Below are positions 36,388 through 48,847 of a stretch of 64,000 nt of DNA, piece after piece. The notes beneath the pieces are model-generated. The model ran no database searches. It saw only the letters and a list, made by a program, of their open reading frames with translations, and was not told where the DNA came from. The stretch is taken from assembly GCA_028554755.1 (NCBI GenBank), contig JAPTOF010000006.1, forward strand, positions 14,507,001 through 14,571,000. The letters are read 5' to 3'. The number at the start of each line of letters is the position of its first letter. Position 1 is the stretch's first letter. The stretch is from Cordia subcordata. Lineage: Eukaryota > Streptophyta > Magnoliopsida > Boraginales > Cordiaceae. A program made the translations under genes and the position numbers.

Positions 36388-36870
36388 ATCTCTCTCTCCT
36401 CTCCTTTCTCTCTCTTCGTTTGTCTCTCTCCTCACCTTTCTCTTCTTCTCTTTTTTTCTTCTTTGCTTCACCGGCGACATCATCAGTCATCTCATGCCAA
36501 ATAAATATCACCATAAAATTCGCCTTTTTTGGCTGATTGTAATGATATGCATCATGTCTAAAAATACCTTGTAGGTGTTGATTTTCTATTAAAGCTCGTC
36601 GTTTGCTTCCTTATGCAACCGAAAATTCCTCGTGTGGGGTAATGAAGAAATATTCAGTGAACAAATAGTTGTAAGGTAATGAGCAAATAGTTGTGGCTTA
36701 ATGAACAAAATAATCAGTGAATAAATAGTTGTAAACAAATAGTTTTGGAGTGATCAACAAATAATTGATGTATATATAAAAGTTAGTGAACAAATAATTG
36801 TGCGATAATAAACAAACAGTCAGTGAACAAATAGTTGTGGGATAGTAAACAAACAGTTATGGGATAGTGA
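36388..36870 (+). repeat. Dispersed repeat, copy 2
   Basis: Same order of parts as 25670-26300: CT-rich head, 'cagtcatctcatgccaaata', 'atcaccataaaattcg', 'gtaatgatatgcatcatgtc', 'ttgtaggtgttgat', then tandem 'gtgaacaaatagttgt' units. It lacks part of the middle present in copy 1. Confidence 0.75.
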
Positions 36871-36939
36871 GTAAACATTTATTGTACGTGAATAATAGTA
36901 CTTGAATAGTAGTATGTATTCTTCACACACATTCTGCTG

Positions 36940-39090
36940 CTCAGCTGTTTGCTTTTTTTCCTTTAATAGATAAGGAAGCATGATACTTAACTAAATAACA
37001 CATTGTGAGGGATTACGATATAAGGTCATGCCTAGACCCGAGCACCAAAAAAGAAAAGTGGTAAATAATGGGCTTCAAAACCATGGGCCACAATGGAACC
37101 CAAGAACCAGAACCGGAGCCCAGAACCACCATGCGTCTGGAGTATAAGTTTGTACGATAGTAAGACCAATTCCTATGGCCTTTTCTCATTTTCTTCCCTT
37201 AAGGATAAATACTTACTTTCTATTTTTTAAAACTTTTTATATTTAATTTTACTTGATAGTTTCTTTTTCAATCACTCCCTAACTTTTGGTTGTTGGAAGA
37301 AATAGGGAGCCAGGTGTGGGGACCACGGCTGCCGATTCAAAGTTATTTCGCGCTCTATCCCCTAGGTGGGTTTTAATTATGTAATATAATTATATTTTAG
37401 TAATATTTTTTTAAATAACTAAAGCACTTATAAATACGATAATCCAATATAAAACAGAAGTACTGAGCAACAAATCCCAACAATCCTCACAAATCCAACA
37501 ATCTAATATAAAAAAGAGACTCAGTCTTAATATTAGTATTATATACTTTCTAAATATTATTAGTATACTTCAGGTTGGATTGCAATTTTTACTCCTAAAA
37601 TAAAAACTGAATTGGTTTTTGAAAAATAAAATCATGGCCGATTGAACAACTTTAAAAACTATTAATTTACGGTCGAATCAATTGAGCCAAAATATTTTCC
37701 TTTCCAATTTTATGTACATCCGTACTAGAAAGAGTTGGATAAACCCTTGGTTTGCCTGAAAAGACTTACATAAACCAACTCTCAATTCTCAACCACAATT
37801 GCGCAAGTGTTGGAACATGTGGGCTTCTAGTGCAGCTTAGCCCACTTTGCTCTTAAACAAATCTCCTAGTAGACCCATAGGGCCTCAATATATTGTGTCC
37901 TAGTTACTCATGTTTGCATAACTGAAAAATCTTTTGAGTGACCCTCGAATGAATTTGTTCAAAATGTTATGAGAAAATTTGAAAAAGAAGGAGCATGGGC
38001 CAAGAACCCTTGTGTTTATACGAATTACATTTTTGGACTTTTAAATGAGTATTACCGTAAAACTTTAATAAGCTTATATAATTTTTAAGTATGTGATGGA
38101 AAATATATATATATATATATGTATGTATATATATATATATATGTATGTATATATGTATTCCCTCCATCGGTAGGTGGGATTGGCTGAAAAAATTTTCCAT
38201 TGGAATATTTTTTTTTGTTTGAGAGTTGGTTTTCTGAAGCTGAGAATCATATGAAAGAAATGGCAAACTCATGCATGCAGAATTAAGTTCTTTTTTTTTT
38301 TTTTAATCTTTTAAATGGTGAAGATCCCTGTTTGGGTTGGTAGGCTCTCTTTTAGTTTGGGACTAGGTTTCCGGTTTAGGAATGAACTATATATATCTTT
38401 TATTTTTAAAACTACGATAGTATATTTGTGAATATATAATTATGGATTGATTAATTTTTAAAATAAGATCAATCTATAAATTTTAAAGATTCATAACTAT
38501 ATTCATCATCTACAATTAAAAAGTAAATAAACTTGAGAAGAATAAAAAACACAAAATTGTTAATTAATAATACAATAACATAACAACTACAATAAATAGT
38601 ATTATCCAGTTTGGAATGGGTAAATGACCTATTCGGTCCTTTAATCCTTGAATTTTTTGATAATAAAGTTCCTCATCTTTAAAACGTGACAATTTAATCT
38701 CTTTTCTTTGTAATTTATGACATTGTTAGTTCTAAATTTAAAAAAAATCTAAAAATTAATGAAATTAGAACTAATGTTGTCATAATTGCAAAGATAAGAG
38801 CCTGCCAACGTTATAAATTACAAAGATAAAATGACTAATCTCATTACAAATTGCAAAGGTAAGGAATTGAAATATATTATCATTTCTTATCTTTTCTGCA
38901 CTAAATTATCACATTTTAAAAGTAAAGGGTTTGATTATAGAAAAAGGTCAAAAATAGGAGACCAAGTGATTTTTTTTTTTTTTGGTAGTTTGAGCTAGGA
39001 TATCCTCAAGTTACATTGGACTTAACACTAATTCTTATCAGACTGGGAACGGTTAAAAAAAAACCTTTTCAACAAGTGTATTTTTTGTGA
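36940..39090. other. Gene-free AT-rich stretch upstream of the Rossmann gene
   Basis: No supported gene. It has a (TA)n(TATG)n microsatellite at 38104-38158 and T runs at 38289 and 38971. 38630-38940 carries 'aggaccgaat/ggtcctttaatccttg' and 'ttgtaatttatgacattgtt' phrases reminiscent of palindromic MITE arms, but the ends are not defined. Confidence 0.5.
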
Positions 39091-39298
39091 TTTGAACTTG
39101 TGTTTTTCTCGGGAGTTTGACCAGATGAATCTTTTAGTCTTTTGGAATAATTTATGCATGTTAGAAAAGGAGTTATCCGATTGGCTCAGCCGGGAAAAAC
39201 GGTTGGACGACAAAGAGAGCGGGAAGATAACGGCCATATTATATTATAACAATAATTTATTAACTAAACAGAAACCCAACTTCTTCGTGGATCAAACA

Positions 39299-42200
39299 AT
39301 GGCTGCTGCTTCTTCTCCCACATCGACTTCAACTCTTTCTCTTCACCACCCTACTCCAATCTACACTTCATTGCAATCTTACCTCAAGCTCCACAACAAT
39401 ACCAACCTCCCATTTTCCACATCATCACAAGTTGATGATCAAAAGCGGCTCGTTAGTTGCTTCTCATCATCCAACAAGAAGAAGAAACCGCAACTCAGCT
39501 TCATGGACCAAATTCTTGATTACATTGAAGGTAACAATTTTTGTATTTTTGCTATGATGTTTAGTTTTTCTAGAACCACATGAATTTGTGATCTTGCTTG
39601 TAGATTTTGCCTTATTTTATTAGGTGGGATCGATTTTATGGATATGGCAGTGTTTGTTGTTTCTGTTGAAAACTACATTTTCTGTCAAGTGTTACTTAGG
39701 ATCCGTTTGTATTGGCTTTCTTTAAATTTCTTTTGAGAAGCAAAAAATTTAGCTTATGAAAAAAAATTGTATATATATATATTTTTTTAGAGTTTTAACT
39801 TTTTCATAAGCCAAGTCAAATAGTTATTAAAAAAAATAGTTTTTTCACGAAAAAAATACTTTTCCTTAGGGGGAAAAAACAATCTAAAAGAAGCTTTTGT
39901 TACTCTGTTAGCTACGTGCACGCTGTTATAATGTATTCGTGTCGAGTGTGAAAATACTCCTTTTCGTACCAATTTGTTCTAAAATAGAACCTCAATGATT
40001 CTTAACACACACAAAATCGGATTTGAAGTGATAAATCTGGTAAATGGTGTATCTACTTTTCAAGTTTTGGTGACTGTATATGGTGTACTTGGTTTTCAGT
40101 TTTCACCATCTAACAGTTTGTGGAAAATGCTGGCCGTCAAATGCTCGAAATGCTTAATGGCAGTTGTTAATTAAGTAACTACCTTAACTAATTAGCTTAA
40201 GCTGTTAAGAGAGATAGTATTTATTTATTTGCCTAAAATAAATCTTCACGTGTAAGCTTGATTATTTTTCGTTGAGCCTTACGCGTGGATAAGCCAAGCT
40301 ATTATCCTATATTAAGTTATCGCTTCGTCTAAAAGCTTTTAAGTTGTTAAAGAACTTCTGTTACAATTTTTCATCTCGTAGCCATGAACCATCATGGAAA
40401 CTGATCTAGTGTAATAGTAGAAACCCAGATGAGTGGAATTGCTAAGCGTAAATTGGAGATGATAAGCACTTGTCAGAAGTTCCGAAAACTGAAGTAAGTG
40501 GTCCTGTAAACTCCTTTACAACAGAAATGACTAGAAAGACTTATAATCTGCTCTTTATTTTTGTCTTGTACATTGGATTAAATAGAGCAAACATGTTATG
40601 TATGCATACATCTGATCGATGATAAAAGCTAATCCAATTTTATCTTCTTGACGTCATGTTTTGCTATATCTTTCTTTACTGAAGGGGGTCCTAAGCTCAG
40701 GAAATGGTATGGGGCACCTGATCTACTCCCCAAAGATGGAACTGGTGTGGAACAAGATGAGGCTCCAGGTATGGAGATTCAGTAAATATTTGTGCAATCC
40801 TTTGTTAGAGTTACCACCTCATCGAAAAGCTTAGGTTTGTAGAAACGATACTAATATAGTTATCTACCTTATAAGCTAGAGTTAGCATCTCATTTAAAAG
40901 TTTAAGCTTGAAGAGACGATATTAATGTATTTATTTATTGTACTCTACGTCCATCTCATATTTATTGAGAAATAAGTGACATTTCCTTCTGAAAGCAGAG
41001 GAAGAAGAAGTCAGAGATGCAGTTTTAGTAACAGATGGGGATAACGAAATTGGACAGGTGGGTTATTCTGTCATTAGAGTATGTTGCTGATTAGTAATTA
41101 GTACTATTGCTCTGCAGCTCGAAACCCCTTCCCTTACACAGAAATCCCGATTGTATTATGGTTGTGATCTCCTCCCATTACATTATGAGAAAATGAACTT
41201 TTTTTTTCTTTTCTTATCCTTTTTGGGGTTGGTGTGAGAGGTGGAGAACGTGAATTCAGTAGAAGATGGGGGTCAACTCGCTCGATGATACTATGATCAC
41301 AGTATGAACAGTTTCTGGAATTGTTAATATAGTACAATGGTGTGACTGCTGAATTCAAGAGATCTTTTTGTTTCTCATAATTGCATAGAATTTTTTGATT
41401 TAGCATTTACATCCATGAATCATTCATTACAATCACCATTATCACTCTAGATTGAAATCTATATTATTTTCTAAAAAATAATTAATACAAAAAGATAGAA
41501 ATCATAAGCAGGAAATGATTTTTTTAAAGGAATGGCTAGTCTGTCAGAAAAGAAAAAGCATAATGGCATTCAATTTTAATGCTGAACCTATTTTCTCTAA
41601 GTTCCCTCAGCTAGTTCTTCACTTTATTTTGAAGGGCTTGTTTTTCCAGTAGATGAATCTAAAATTTTCTGAGATTTAATTTGCAGATGATAATACTGTC
41701 ACTGATTGTCAAACGAATCCGGGTGAAAACACTGGTGAAGGATAGGAAGGTTGCAATGGAAGCATTTGGTACTTATGTTGAGGTCAGAAGCATCTAAAGT
41801 AATTTTACTGCATCAACTTTTTAACATTCATCACTAAAACAGCATACCTGTGTATCTTTGTATTGAGTTTGATTTCATCTGACACCTTTTTGCAAAGTCG
41901 ATATCTGGAGATGCAAAGAACAGTTCAACTATGAGAAAAGCTATTCGGGGGGTCCGTGCAGTTATATGCCCCAGTGTATGCATCTATCTGTACCTATATC
42001 TTCTAATTCACTGTCGAAAATAACTTAATTGCACCCGTGCTTGTTGATCTGCTATTCAGTCTATTCTCCTTCCACTCTTCCATTCGATGGACATATATTC
42101 TGTTACTCATGTTTATCATTTACTATTAGTACATTTGACTATAACATTCTTGAATTAACTCTTTGTTGGAAAGCATTGTCCCTTTTTTCTTTTCCATAAA

Positions 42201-44806
42201 AAGATATCATTCTTTCCTCTCTCTCATCTGATACAAACACTAGGTAACAACTTCAGATGGTATTATTGTGCAGGAGGGTTCTTTACCAGATACCAAAAGC
42301 TGGAAAGGCATACAACATATGATACTTTTATCTCAGGTAACTCTGCCCCTCTCATGCACCTGCATCCATGCCAGTCCTAAATAACGAGCCATTGATAAAC
42401 TCTTTGGGCACAAAATTGCACATTTACCTAATGCTTTCACTAGTGGAGCGTTGCCAAGTGATGGACACTCTTTTGAGCACCTCCCAAGTTTTAAGCGTTG
42501 CCAAGCCATTGACTCTCTTTTGAGCGCCTCCCAAGTTTCTATCTATAGCCATTAGCAAATTTTGTTATATATGGATAGGTTATCATCAGCTTCCTCTTTT
42601 GGCCAAATTTAGCTTATTTTACTTGTTTTGGCCTCTTCACAATTTCTGTAGCTTGTATGAGGATGTTTTGGAATGAGAGGATTTAAAGTTATTGAAGGAA
42701 TTATTTGCATTGAGCATAAAAGAGTTCGGGCTCTAAGGAAGAAACTTTTTTATATTCTTCATCTAATGTAGTATATACTTTATCTGCATTTGACAAAGGC
42801 TAGTTGCTGAAGCTGAACCATGTCGTTTCTCTTTCCCTTCATGTGCTTATTTTCCATATATGGGCCTCTATTGACTTAAGTCTTTTGTTTATTATTTTTA
42901 ATTTGTAAAAATCTAAATTCATCTTGCCTTAAAACATATTCTTGGTATGGTGGTTCAATAAGATTACAGTTGTCTGTTTATAGAGGTTCAAGTGGGATTC
43001 AAGCAATGAGGAATAGCAATGCAAGAAAAATGGCAGAGCAAGATGAAGCTCTTGTAGTGGAATCAGGAGTCCCATACACCATTATTAGGACTGGGGAATT
43101 GAAGAATACTCCTGGAGGGAAGCAAGGTTTCAGCTTTGAAGAAGTAATGTTTGCCATGGCTGTCTTTTCTTTCTTCAGATGGTTCGTTTAGGAAATTACA
43201 TATAGCATGCATCATGCTTATGTCTTCAATATCATCATTAGTTTTCATCAAAAGTGTCAATTAACTAAGGTTCCATCCTAAAAATAATTGATGCTATTTG
43301 AGTAACCCAGGATCTTATATTTCATGTATCTGACATGATGATCTGTGATTAACTAACTGACATGGTCAACAAAGCAGTGATTATAACTAGGTTGCGTACC
43401 AAATTCGAACAAAAATGTGCAATTAACGACAAAACTGTATACCACCTTAAATGCAAATGAGTCGCATGTGGATGGATAACATAATTGGACCAAGGTCATA
43501 AACGACTCTACAGCTGCTTTTCAACATTTTTCAGACTTTTACATGAATGTGATTTTCCTTGAGATAACTCAAGCTCCCAGTGTTGAACCTTCACTTTTTG
43601 CCAAAAGTGGAAGTAGTGAAAATGTTGAAAGACTTATTCTGGTTGAGGTGATTTTTATATGCGTGCTTTGCAACTTCCAACTAGTTGGGCCACAAGTCTT
43701 TCCATTTTCTTTCCTTTTTCAATATAATTGTTGTTAATTGTGGAAACAACCACAAGGTTATGAGTCTTTGATATGCCTGGTCATTCATGCTCTTTCTTTT
43801 TGTATTGTTGCTTGGGTTTATCGGTGTAATTGCATGTAGAAAGAAGAGTTTGGGAGCTTGACCACCATCATAATCTTATTGTTGAGCTACTCGTAGATCA
43901 TTTGTCAGTTTTACCTTCTAATATATTGTATAAGCAGTTGTCAGTTTTACCTTCTAATATATTGCATAAGCAGGATGAAGCAATCTTCAACTAAGCACAA
44001 AGCCTTTAAGAGCTAGCATTAATTTTATCAAGGACTCTTAACAGTTAGAAGCTAATAGAAGTACTACTAGTCTTCTAGGACTGAGTTGTCTTGCATTATT
44101 GTTGTCATGTTATTGAGCTTGGTGGTCTAGATCATATCTTAACAAAGACTGAACTGCAGGACATCTATACATTTTTAAACTAACAGTCATGATGTACTCG
44201 AGTTCCCTTATGACAGGGTAGTGCAGCAAAAGGAAGTCTTAGCAAGGAGGACGCAGCCTTCATCTGTGGGGAAGCACTTGATACAATTCCACAGAAAGGG
44301 CTGATTTTTGAGGTTAGTCTATTTATGGTGGAGTGAAGTGTGATTTCGATATAGTGCCTAGGATCCATTTCAGCCATTATATGCATGAACTGTTCAGGGA
44401 AAGATGTGTGAGAAGATTACCGGAGGCCGTGAGTCTAGCAACTAGCAATAGCAGATTAGCATATTGCTTAAATTGCTTTTGTTGTACGTATAAAAGGATC
44501 AATTGCTTTTGGTGAATAACAGTGAGCATCTGATATATATGTTTGAATTTATAAAGCAAAGAAAAGGATATCAATGCCATCATGACCTCGTAAAGGGGAA
44601 TCCATAATGCAGCAGATCTATAGTTCCCTAGTAAATCCAGAATGATAATAAACTAATGAGTCATAAATGTTACAGCATTACCCTTGTAGTATTTTGGATG
44701 TTAAATCTATCAACTTTCCAATTTGGATCAGGTGGTTAATGGGGAAGAGAAGGTTTCAGATTGGAAAACTTGCTTTGCAGCATTGATGGAGAATTCTGCG
44801 CAATAG
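39299..44806 (+). CDS. Chloroplast-type NAD(P)-binding Rossmann-fold (atypical SDR) protein, nine exons
   Basis: Exons, all with GT/AG borders and matching phase: 39299-39530, 40685-40768, 40999-41057, 41687-41782, 41898-41975, 42274-42336, 42970-43143, 44217-44312 and 44732-44806. Together they encode 318 residues. Residues 1-55 are Ser/Thr-rich with few acidic residues, like a plastid transit peptide. KLRKWYGAP lies at about 80-88. VLVTDGDNEIGQ (114-125) is the dinucleotide-binding beta-turn-alpha, with the usual TGATGxxG degenerated to TDGDNEIG. RIRVKTLVKDR then forms the next strand, HMILLSQLSVYRG the middle strand, and GVPYTIIRTGELKN the NAD(P)-epimerase-like 'YTIIRpG' block. No catalytic YxxxK is evident, so a cofactor-binding or assembly role is as likely as an enzyme. 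ATG 39299 was preferred to the in-frame ATG at 39092 because the upstream part is not transit-like or conserved. Confidence 0.88.
39699..39889. mobile_element. MITE remnant in intron 1 of the Rossmann gene
   Basis: The left end ggatccgtttgtattggctt after a tta triplet has the GTTTGGATTGG signature. The interior has paired 'gagaagcaaaaaatt' and 'aaaaaatactttt' runs, and the right end 'acaatctaaaagaa' is degenerate. It lies wholly within the intron. Confidence 0.5.
42448..42538. repeat. Tandem duplication in intron 6, period 47 bp
   Basis: 'gcgttgccaag' followed by 'actctcttttgagc-cctcccaagttt' occurs twice in direct succession. Confidence 0.85.
43902..43973. repeat. Tandem duplication in intron 7, period 36 bp
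   Basis: 'ttgtcagttttaccttctaa' followed by 'tatattgtataagcag' is repeated with a single difference (gtataag/gcataag), so it is recent. Confidence 0.9.
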
Positions 44807-44892
44807 TCTGCAATATTTATGATGAGGGAAAAGTTAGAGGTAAATCTTTTGTTTATCATGAGATCAATAAGCAATCTATCGCAAACTGCTAG

Positions 44893-45589
44893 TTAGTTTT
44901 GCTTTATCTTACAATGCAGAGACAAACTACTGCAATCTATTGTGAGGCAGTTGCATCTTCTGTAAGGCAGAAGCATCTGCATTCCCCACATCTGCTCCAT
45001 TAGTCTTCTGTACAAGCTTTGTACACGGAAGCGGATAGGACGGCTGGCCATTGCACCGCCTGCTGAGCAGACTCCACAGTGCTGCTGAGGAATCTGCATA
45101 CTTTTGGGAGCACCAAATTGCTTTCACAGAATGCTTGTAACTGTGCCATGCTTTTAATTTGACAAACGCTTTCAACAACATCCTGCAGAAACAAAAGAAA
45201 ATTGAATTTGTTTATCCACCACTTCTCATGTTTGATGTTCCAAGTCATTTCTGTAATTTACAGTCCAGCAAGATCTCAAAGATTAATAAGCTTCTTCTCT
45301 AGATGAAAATGGAAAAGAAATAAGATTAAAATATCATATCTTGGCTGACAAAGAAGCCACGTAGGGGCGGTCTGCGCAAATCCCAAACAAGTATTTTGAA
45401 ATATCTAAGTTATTTTGATACTTTTGCTTGAATAATTAATCATCCCTCGAAATGTCACTAATCTGGCTCTTCAAAATCAACAAACTCACTCGGATCAAAT
45501 ATTCTAGATCTGTCGAAAGTCTGGTAATTGTCCCTTTTGTAACACCTTGTACTATTCTCTTCCTCGGTTCTTCTGGTAAAATACAGTTT
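44893..45589 (-). other. Possible minus-strand transcription unit, convergent with the Rossmann gene
   Basis: Three exon-like pieces appear on the minus strand. (a) 45458-45589 follows a gtgacag acceptor, is open for 43 codons and ends RSRIFDPSEFVDFEEPD then TAG. (b) A short GC-richer piece near 45355-45390 follows ttgcgcag. (c) The block ending at about 44893 starts after tttctgcag at about 45183. Block (c) is open in all three frames for 60-80 codons and is less AT-rich than its surroundings. I recognise none of the peptides, and open lengths of this size can occur by chance. It could be the 3' end and UTR of a spliced gene, a pseudogene or a non-coding RNA. Confidence 0.25.
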
Positions 45590-46449
45590 CTGTCACTTTA
45601 CACTGCATGGGAACAGTGTAAGTAACTTGAACCTATGCAATGCAACAATAATCATGAACCTCAAAGAGCTACAAGGGAAAAGTTGCTAATTATGGAAATC
45701 ATATGCACATGGGTGTATTTGCTAGGTCCACAGAAATTAACTTTTGTTACAAGAGTAAATGTGACAAGAAATTTGAAGCACCACAAAATTTCCTCTTTAG
45801 GCTCAACCTATAGAGGCATTTGCAATCAATTACTATCTGTTTTTACAGAGGCCTTCAATTATACATCCTCAGAAGTGCAATTGTTAATAAAAAAAAGTGA
45901 GAAATGAAAATTGAGGTGTAAAAGAACTAAGGATCCTACATTGATTGCCAAATAATCAGCTTAATATTCAGTTTTCTTTACACTCATTCCCTAAGATCTG
46001 GCCTTTTTCGTTTTTGGTTGTAATCATTTTGTCCCTTAATGGAGTAATACACAGTAGCTTTCTTTAAAGCATCCAAACCAACTTTTTCCTTCAAATTTCT
46101 TTTTCTAGCTTTGCTCACTTAAATTGCAAAAGTTCAAAGTAATGGTGCGACAACAGACCTTGAATGTGGTTACCATCTTTTTAACTCTGCATGTAACTAG
46201 AATTTCATTTACCGAATTACTTGTTTTTCCCCTCAAAATCATAACTTAAAGGCCAACATCAATCGCATTACTCTTTCAAGTTTGAACATAATCAAAGTTT
46301 CGTCCACCAAATTACTTATTTTTTCCCCTTCAAATAACAACTTAAAGACCACCATCAGCCTATCAAGGATTGCAGCACTGTAGCAAGTGGGCAGCATGAA
46401 AGCTGTTTTCTCTTTCCGTCTCCCAAGGCCTTTCTAATCCATGAATTAA

Positions 46450-46610
46450 GGACTTGTTTGGATTAACTTTTTTTTATGAAAAAACACTACTTTCTAAAAA
46501 AGTTCACATCATTCTTGCAATAAGCCAAAAATTTTAACTTCACAAAAAAGTACTTTTTTTTATAGTTTTGTAAAAAAATTCTTTTGAAAAAAACAAATTC
46601 AAACGAATCC
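46450..46610. mobile_element. Tourist-like MITE with TAA target duplication
   Basis: Ends ggacttgtttggattaac and gaattcaaacgaatcc-type (aaattcaaacgaatcc) are inverted repeats around 160 bp of A/T runs. The triplet taa flanks both sides (46447-46449 and 46611-46613), as for PIF/Harbinger-derived Tourist MITEs. Confidence 0.75.
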
Positions 46611-47122
46611 TAATTAGTATTAGAGGATGATGTGGTACCACATGTCATATTCTTCCTGAAAATGAAAAAGATCACCATGGTAACAAACTGTTCCCAAACA
46701 CAACACGCACACATTACTATGTTAGAAATTGGAGAAGCTTCTGAAGAAGTATATGCCAACCATTTGCCCTTTTGGTCTCAACATCTTGCAGACATGAGGA
46801 GGAATATTTCTAGACAGACATGGGAAAGAATAAAGTGGGCCAATCAAAGTTCTTTTTCAGAAGAAGAAAGGACAAAAGAGGATGATGATGCAAGACATAT
46901 AACATAGACCCAGATCTCAAAATTTACAGGATTGAGATCATTGACCCTTAAAGAAAAAGGAAGAATACAAAAGGGGACCAGATTATGAGAAGATAAAGCT
47001 CCAATGTTGAATTTGCCAAACCAAAGTTGAGATTGTCAAAAGTTCTAATATCAAAAGACACACTTCATCTTCACGCAAAGTAACCAAAAAGCAGATTAAC
47101 AAAGCCAAAACTAGTGATATGC

Positions 47123-47212
47123 TTGTTATATGTTTATATGAAGTTTTAAATTTGAAAAGCATATGAAGTTGTATTTTTTTCAGATTTAAGATTTCAAATA
47201 AGCATATAACAA
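47123..47212. mobile_element. Small palindromic MITE, copy 1
   Basis: ttgttatatgtttatatgaa with 'ttttaaatttgaaa' is inverted as 'cagatttaagatttcaaata' with 'agcatataacaa', giving a 90-bp imperfect hairpin. A relative lies at 55784-55868. Confidence 0.6.
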
Positions 47213-47512
47213 ATACAACATAGCTCTCCAAGGAAAAGGAGATCAACAAAGATCTTCACAACCCATGTAGCTTTAATGAAAGCGTATTGAATGAAGACAT
47301 TAATCAAACTAAACTTTACCCCACTAAATGAAATACGAGAATGCTCGGAGATAGCAATAAAGATCTTGATTCTAGCAATGCTGGATATACTAAGCTATTA
47401 TTCTTTGAAGAAATTAGAGAGAATGAAGGTCAATGTCTCAAATATCCAATTAAGTAGTACATTAAGAAAAAAAGAAAAGAAGAAAAACATATTTATGTTA
47501 TGAATAAATTAA

Positions 47513-47857
47513 TCAGCTGGACCTAACTCTCTTCTGACCAGCCCTTCCATCAGATTTAGTTGTCCCTGCTGATTCACCATCAGATGAAGCCTCCATGGAT
47601 TTGGTGAAAGAGTTGGAAAGATCAGCATAGAGATCAACCACTCTTCTGATGTTGTTGTTGAGCTCTCTTATTAGCCCAACGTTTCGGGTCAAATTATCCG
47701 GGATCTTGGACTCTTGATTCTGGTTAATTTCATTGATTAGCAACCTGTTCTGATCCAAAATGTTCTGTACCTGCAGAAAGCTCTTCTGAAATGTCTGTAC
47801 AACTTTGCCATCGACTTGTGACCCGGTACTTATACCCGAAAATATATCGCCTTCCAT
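47513..47857 (-). CDS. ELF4-L: ELF4-like (EARLY FLOWERING 4-like 3/4 type) protein
   Basis: A complete 114-codon uninterrupted frame, as is usual in this family. The DUF1313/ELF4 alpha-helical domain runs from about residue 16 to 88. Its motifs are VDGKVVQTFQKSFLQVQ, LDQNRLLINEINQNQ, KIPDNLTRNVGLIRELN and NIRRVVDLYADLS. A Ser/Thr/Lys-rich tail (KSDGRAGQKRVRSS) follows, typical of the ELF4-L3/L4 subgroup. ELF4 itself acts in the evening complex with ELF3 and LUX in the circadian clock; roles of the -like members are less defined. The protein is predicted nuclear and has no catalytic residues. The ATG is the only start giving full family length. I saw no evening element (AAAATATCT) close upstream, only AAAATATCC at 48324-48332. 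Confidence 0.95.
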   Translation of the reverse strand: MEGDIFSGISTGSQVDGKVVQTFQKSFLQVQNILDQNRLLINEINQNQESKIPDNLTRNVGLIRELNNNIRRVVDLYADLSNSFTKSMEASSDGESAGTTKSDGRAGQKRVRSS

Positions 47858-48834
47858 TTCAATTTCGCTTCATTTGCTTGAAAGTGTAACTAAAACTGCA
47901 ATATAAATATATTATTTCAATACATGAATTCTTACCATATGAAAGAGAAGGAAAAGGCAAAAGTGTGACAAATAAATGAAATCTAGTTAATGATATATGG
48001 ATCCATTAATAATACTAACTCGGCTACCAAACCCGGCCTAATTTCTTCATCCGGAAACTTGGGTTTGGATCGATACCAGATTTTGACCGCTAGATAACAC
48101 AATCAGTGTGAATTACAACCACCATCTTTTAGCACAAGCTTAATTTTGAGAAAAGAAAATAGAGAGAGAAACAGCAGACACAATCTTCTTCTGTGGCACA
48201 AAAAGCTGACATCTATTGCCACAAAAGGTAACATTTTTTCCCCTCTCAAAAACTAAACACACATCTGGTTTTTACAGTTGAATCTTCAAAAAGCTTCAAA
48301 AAATCAAAACCAACCACACCCTAAAATATCCACACAGAAAATCTGGGTAAAACGCAAAAATTTCAGAGGAAAAAACAATGGCTGATCAAAAAGTCAATTC
48401 CATATGAAAAGAGGTTGAATTTCCTTTTTTTTTTGATACATAGAACATAAAAGACACACATAAGAAAAGGGATCTCAAAGTGGCAAGCAAATGTTAGCAT
48501 TCTTGAAAAGTATATAAATAAGATAAGTCTAGTCTCTAGAGGGTGACATAACAATAAATTTTCTAGTTACAAAAGCATATAGTATAATCATCAACAAAAA
48601 GCTTGTAACAGAATTGGAAAAGGGTACAAGATATAATCAAATCATTTTGTTATAATCTACCTCCGAAAATATTATGGAATCTCTTGTATCTTCAAGAAAG
48701 GCTGGAGAAAATGTTGACAGAGCTCCTACCAAATAATATTACTGGGACATAGAAAACAGCAAGATATAGTGTGTGAGTAAGAGGAAATTTACGAGATATA
48801 GTGCGAGTGCGAGGAAATTTACGTGCGATTTGAT

Positions 48835-48847
48835 GGGGGGGGGGGGG
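48835..48847 (+). repeat. G(13) tract in a G-rich patch
   Basis: Thirteen G followed by cgggg and gggggtggg within 35 bp, about 980 bp upstream of the ELF4-like start. It can form a G-quadruplex. Just before it, 'gaggaaatttacg' is repeated twice (48781-48823). Confidence 0.85.

Larger units (their letters stand above)
45600..47512. other. Gene-free stretch between the Rossmann and ELF4-like genes
   Basis: No supported gene. Besides two MITEs it contains a near-duplicate phrase pair around 46205-46350 ('atttaccgaattacttgtttttcccctcaaa' class, twice). The two plus-strand open frames of about 90 codons (45635 and 46632) show no family features. Confidence 0.45.

Noticed and set aside
39092..39298. 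In-frame upstream ATG that would add 69 residues to the Rossmann protein
   Set aside because: The added peptide does not look like a transit peptide, while MAAASSPTSTSTL at 39299 does and sits in a good start context.
43543..43737. Open frame MNVIFLEITQAPSVEPSLF in intron 7 of the Rossmann gene as an extra exon
   Set aside because: Exons 7 and 8 join in phase without it and the joined protein reads naturally (SFEE then GSAAKGSL).
47896..47935. Possible 5'-UTR intron of the ELF4-like gene (gtaag...ttgcag on the minus strand)
   Set aside because: At 40 bp it is shorter than plant introns normally are.
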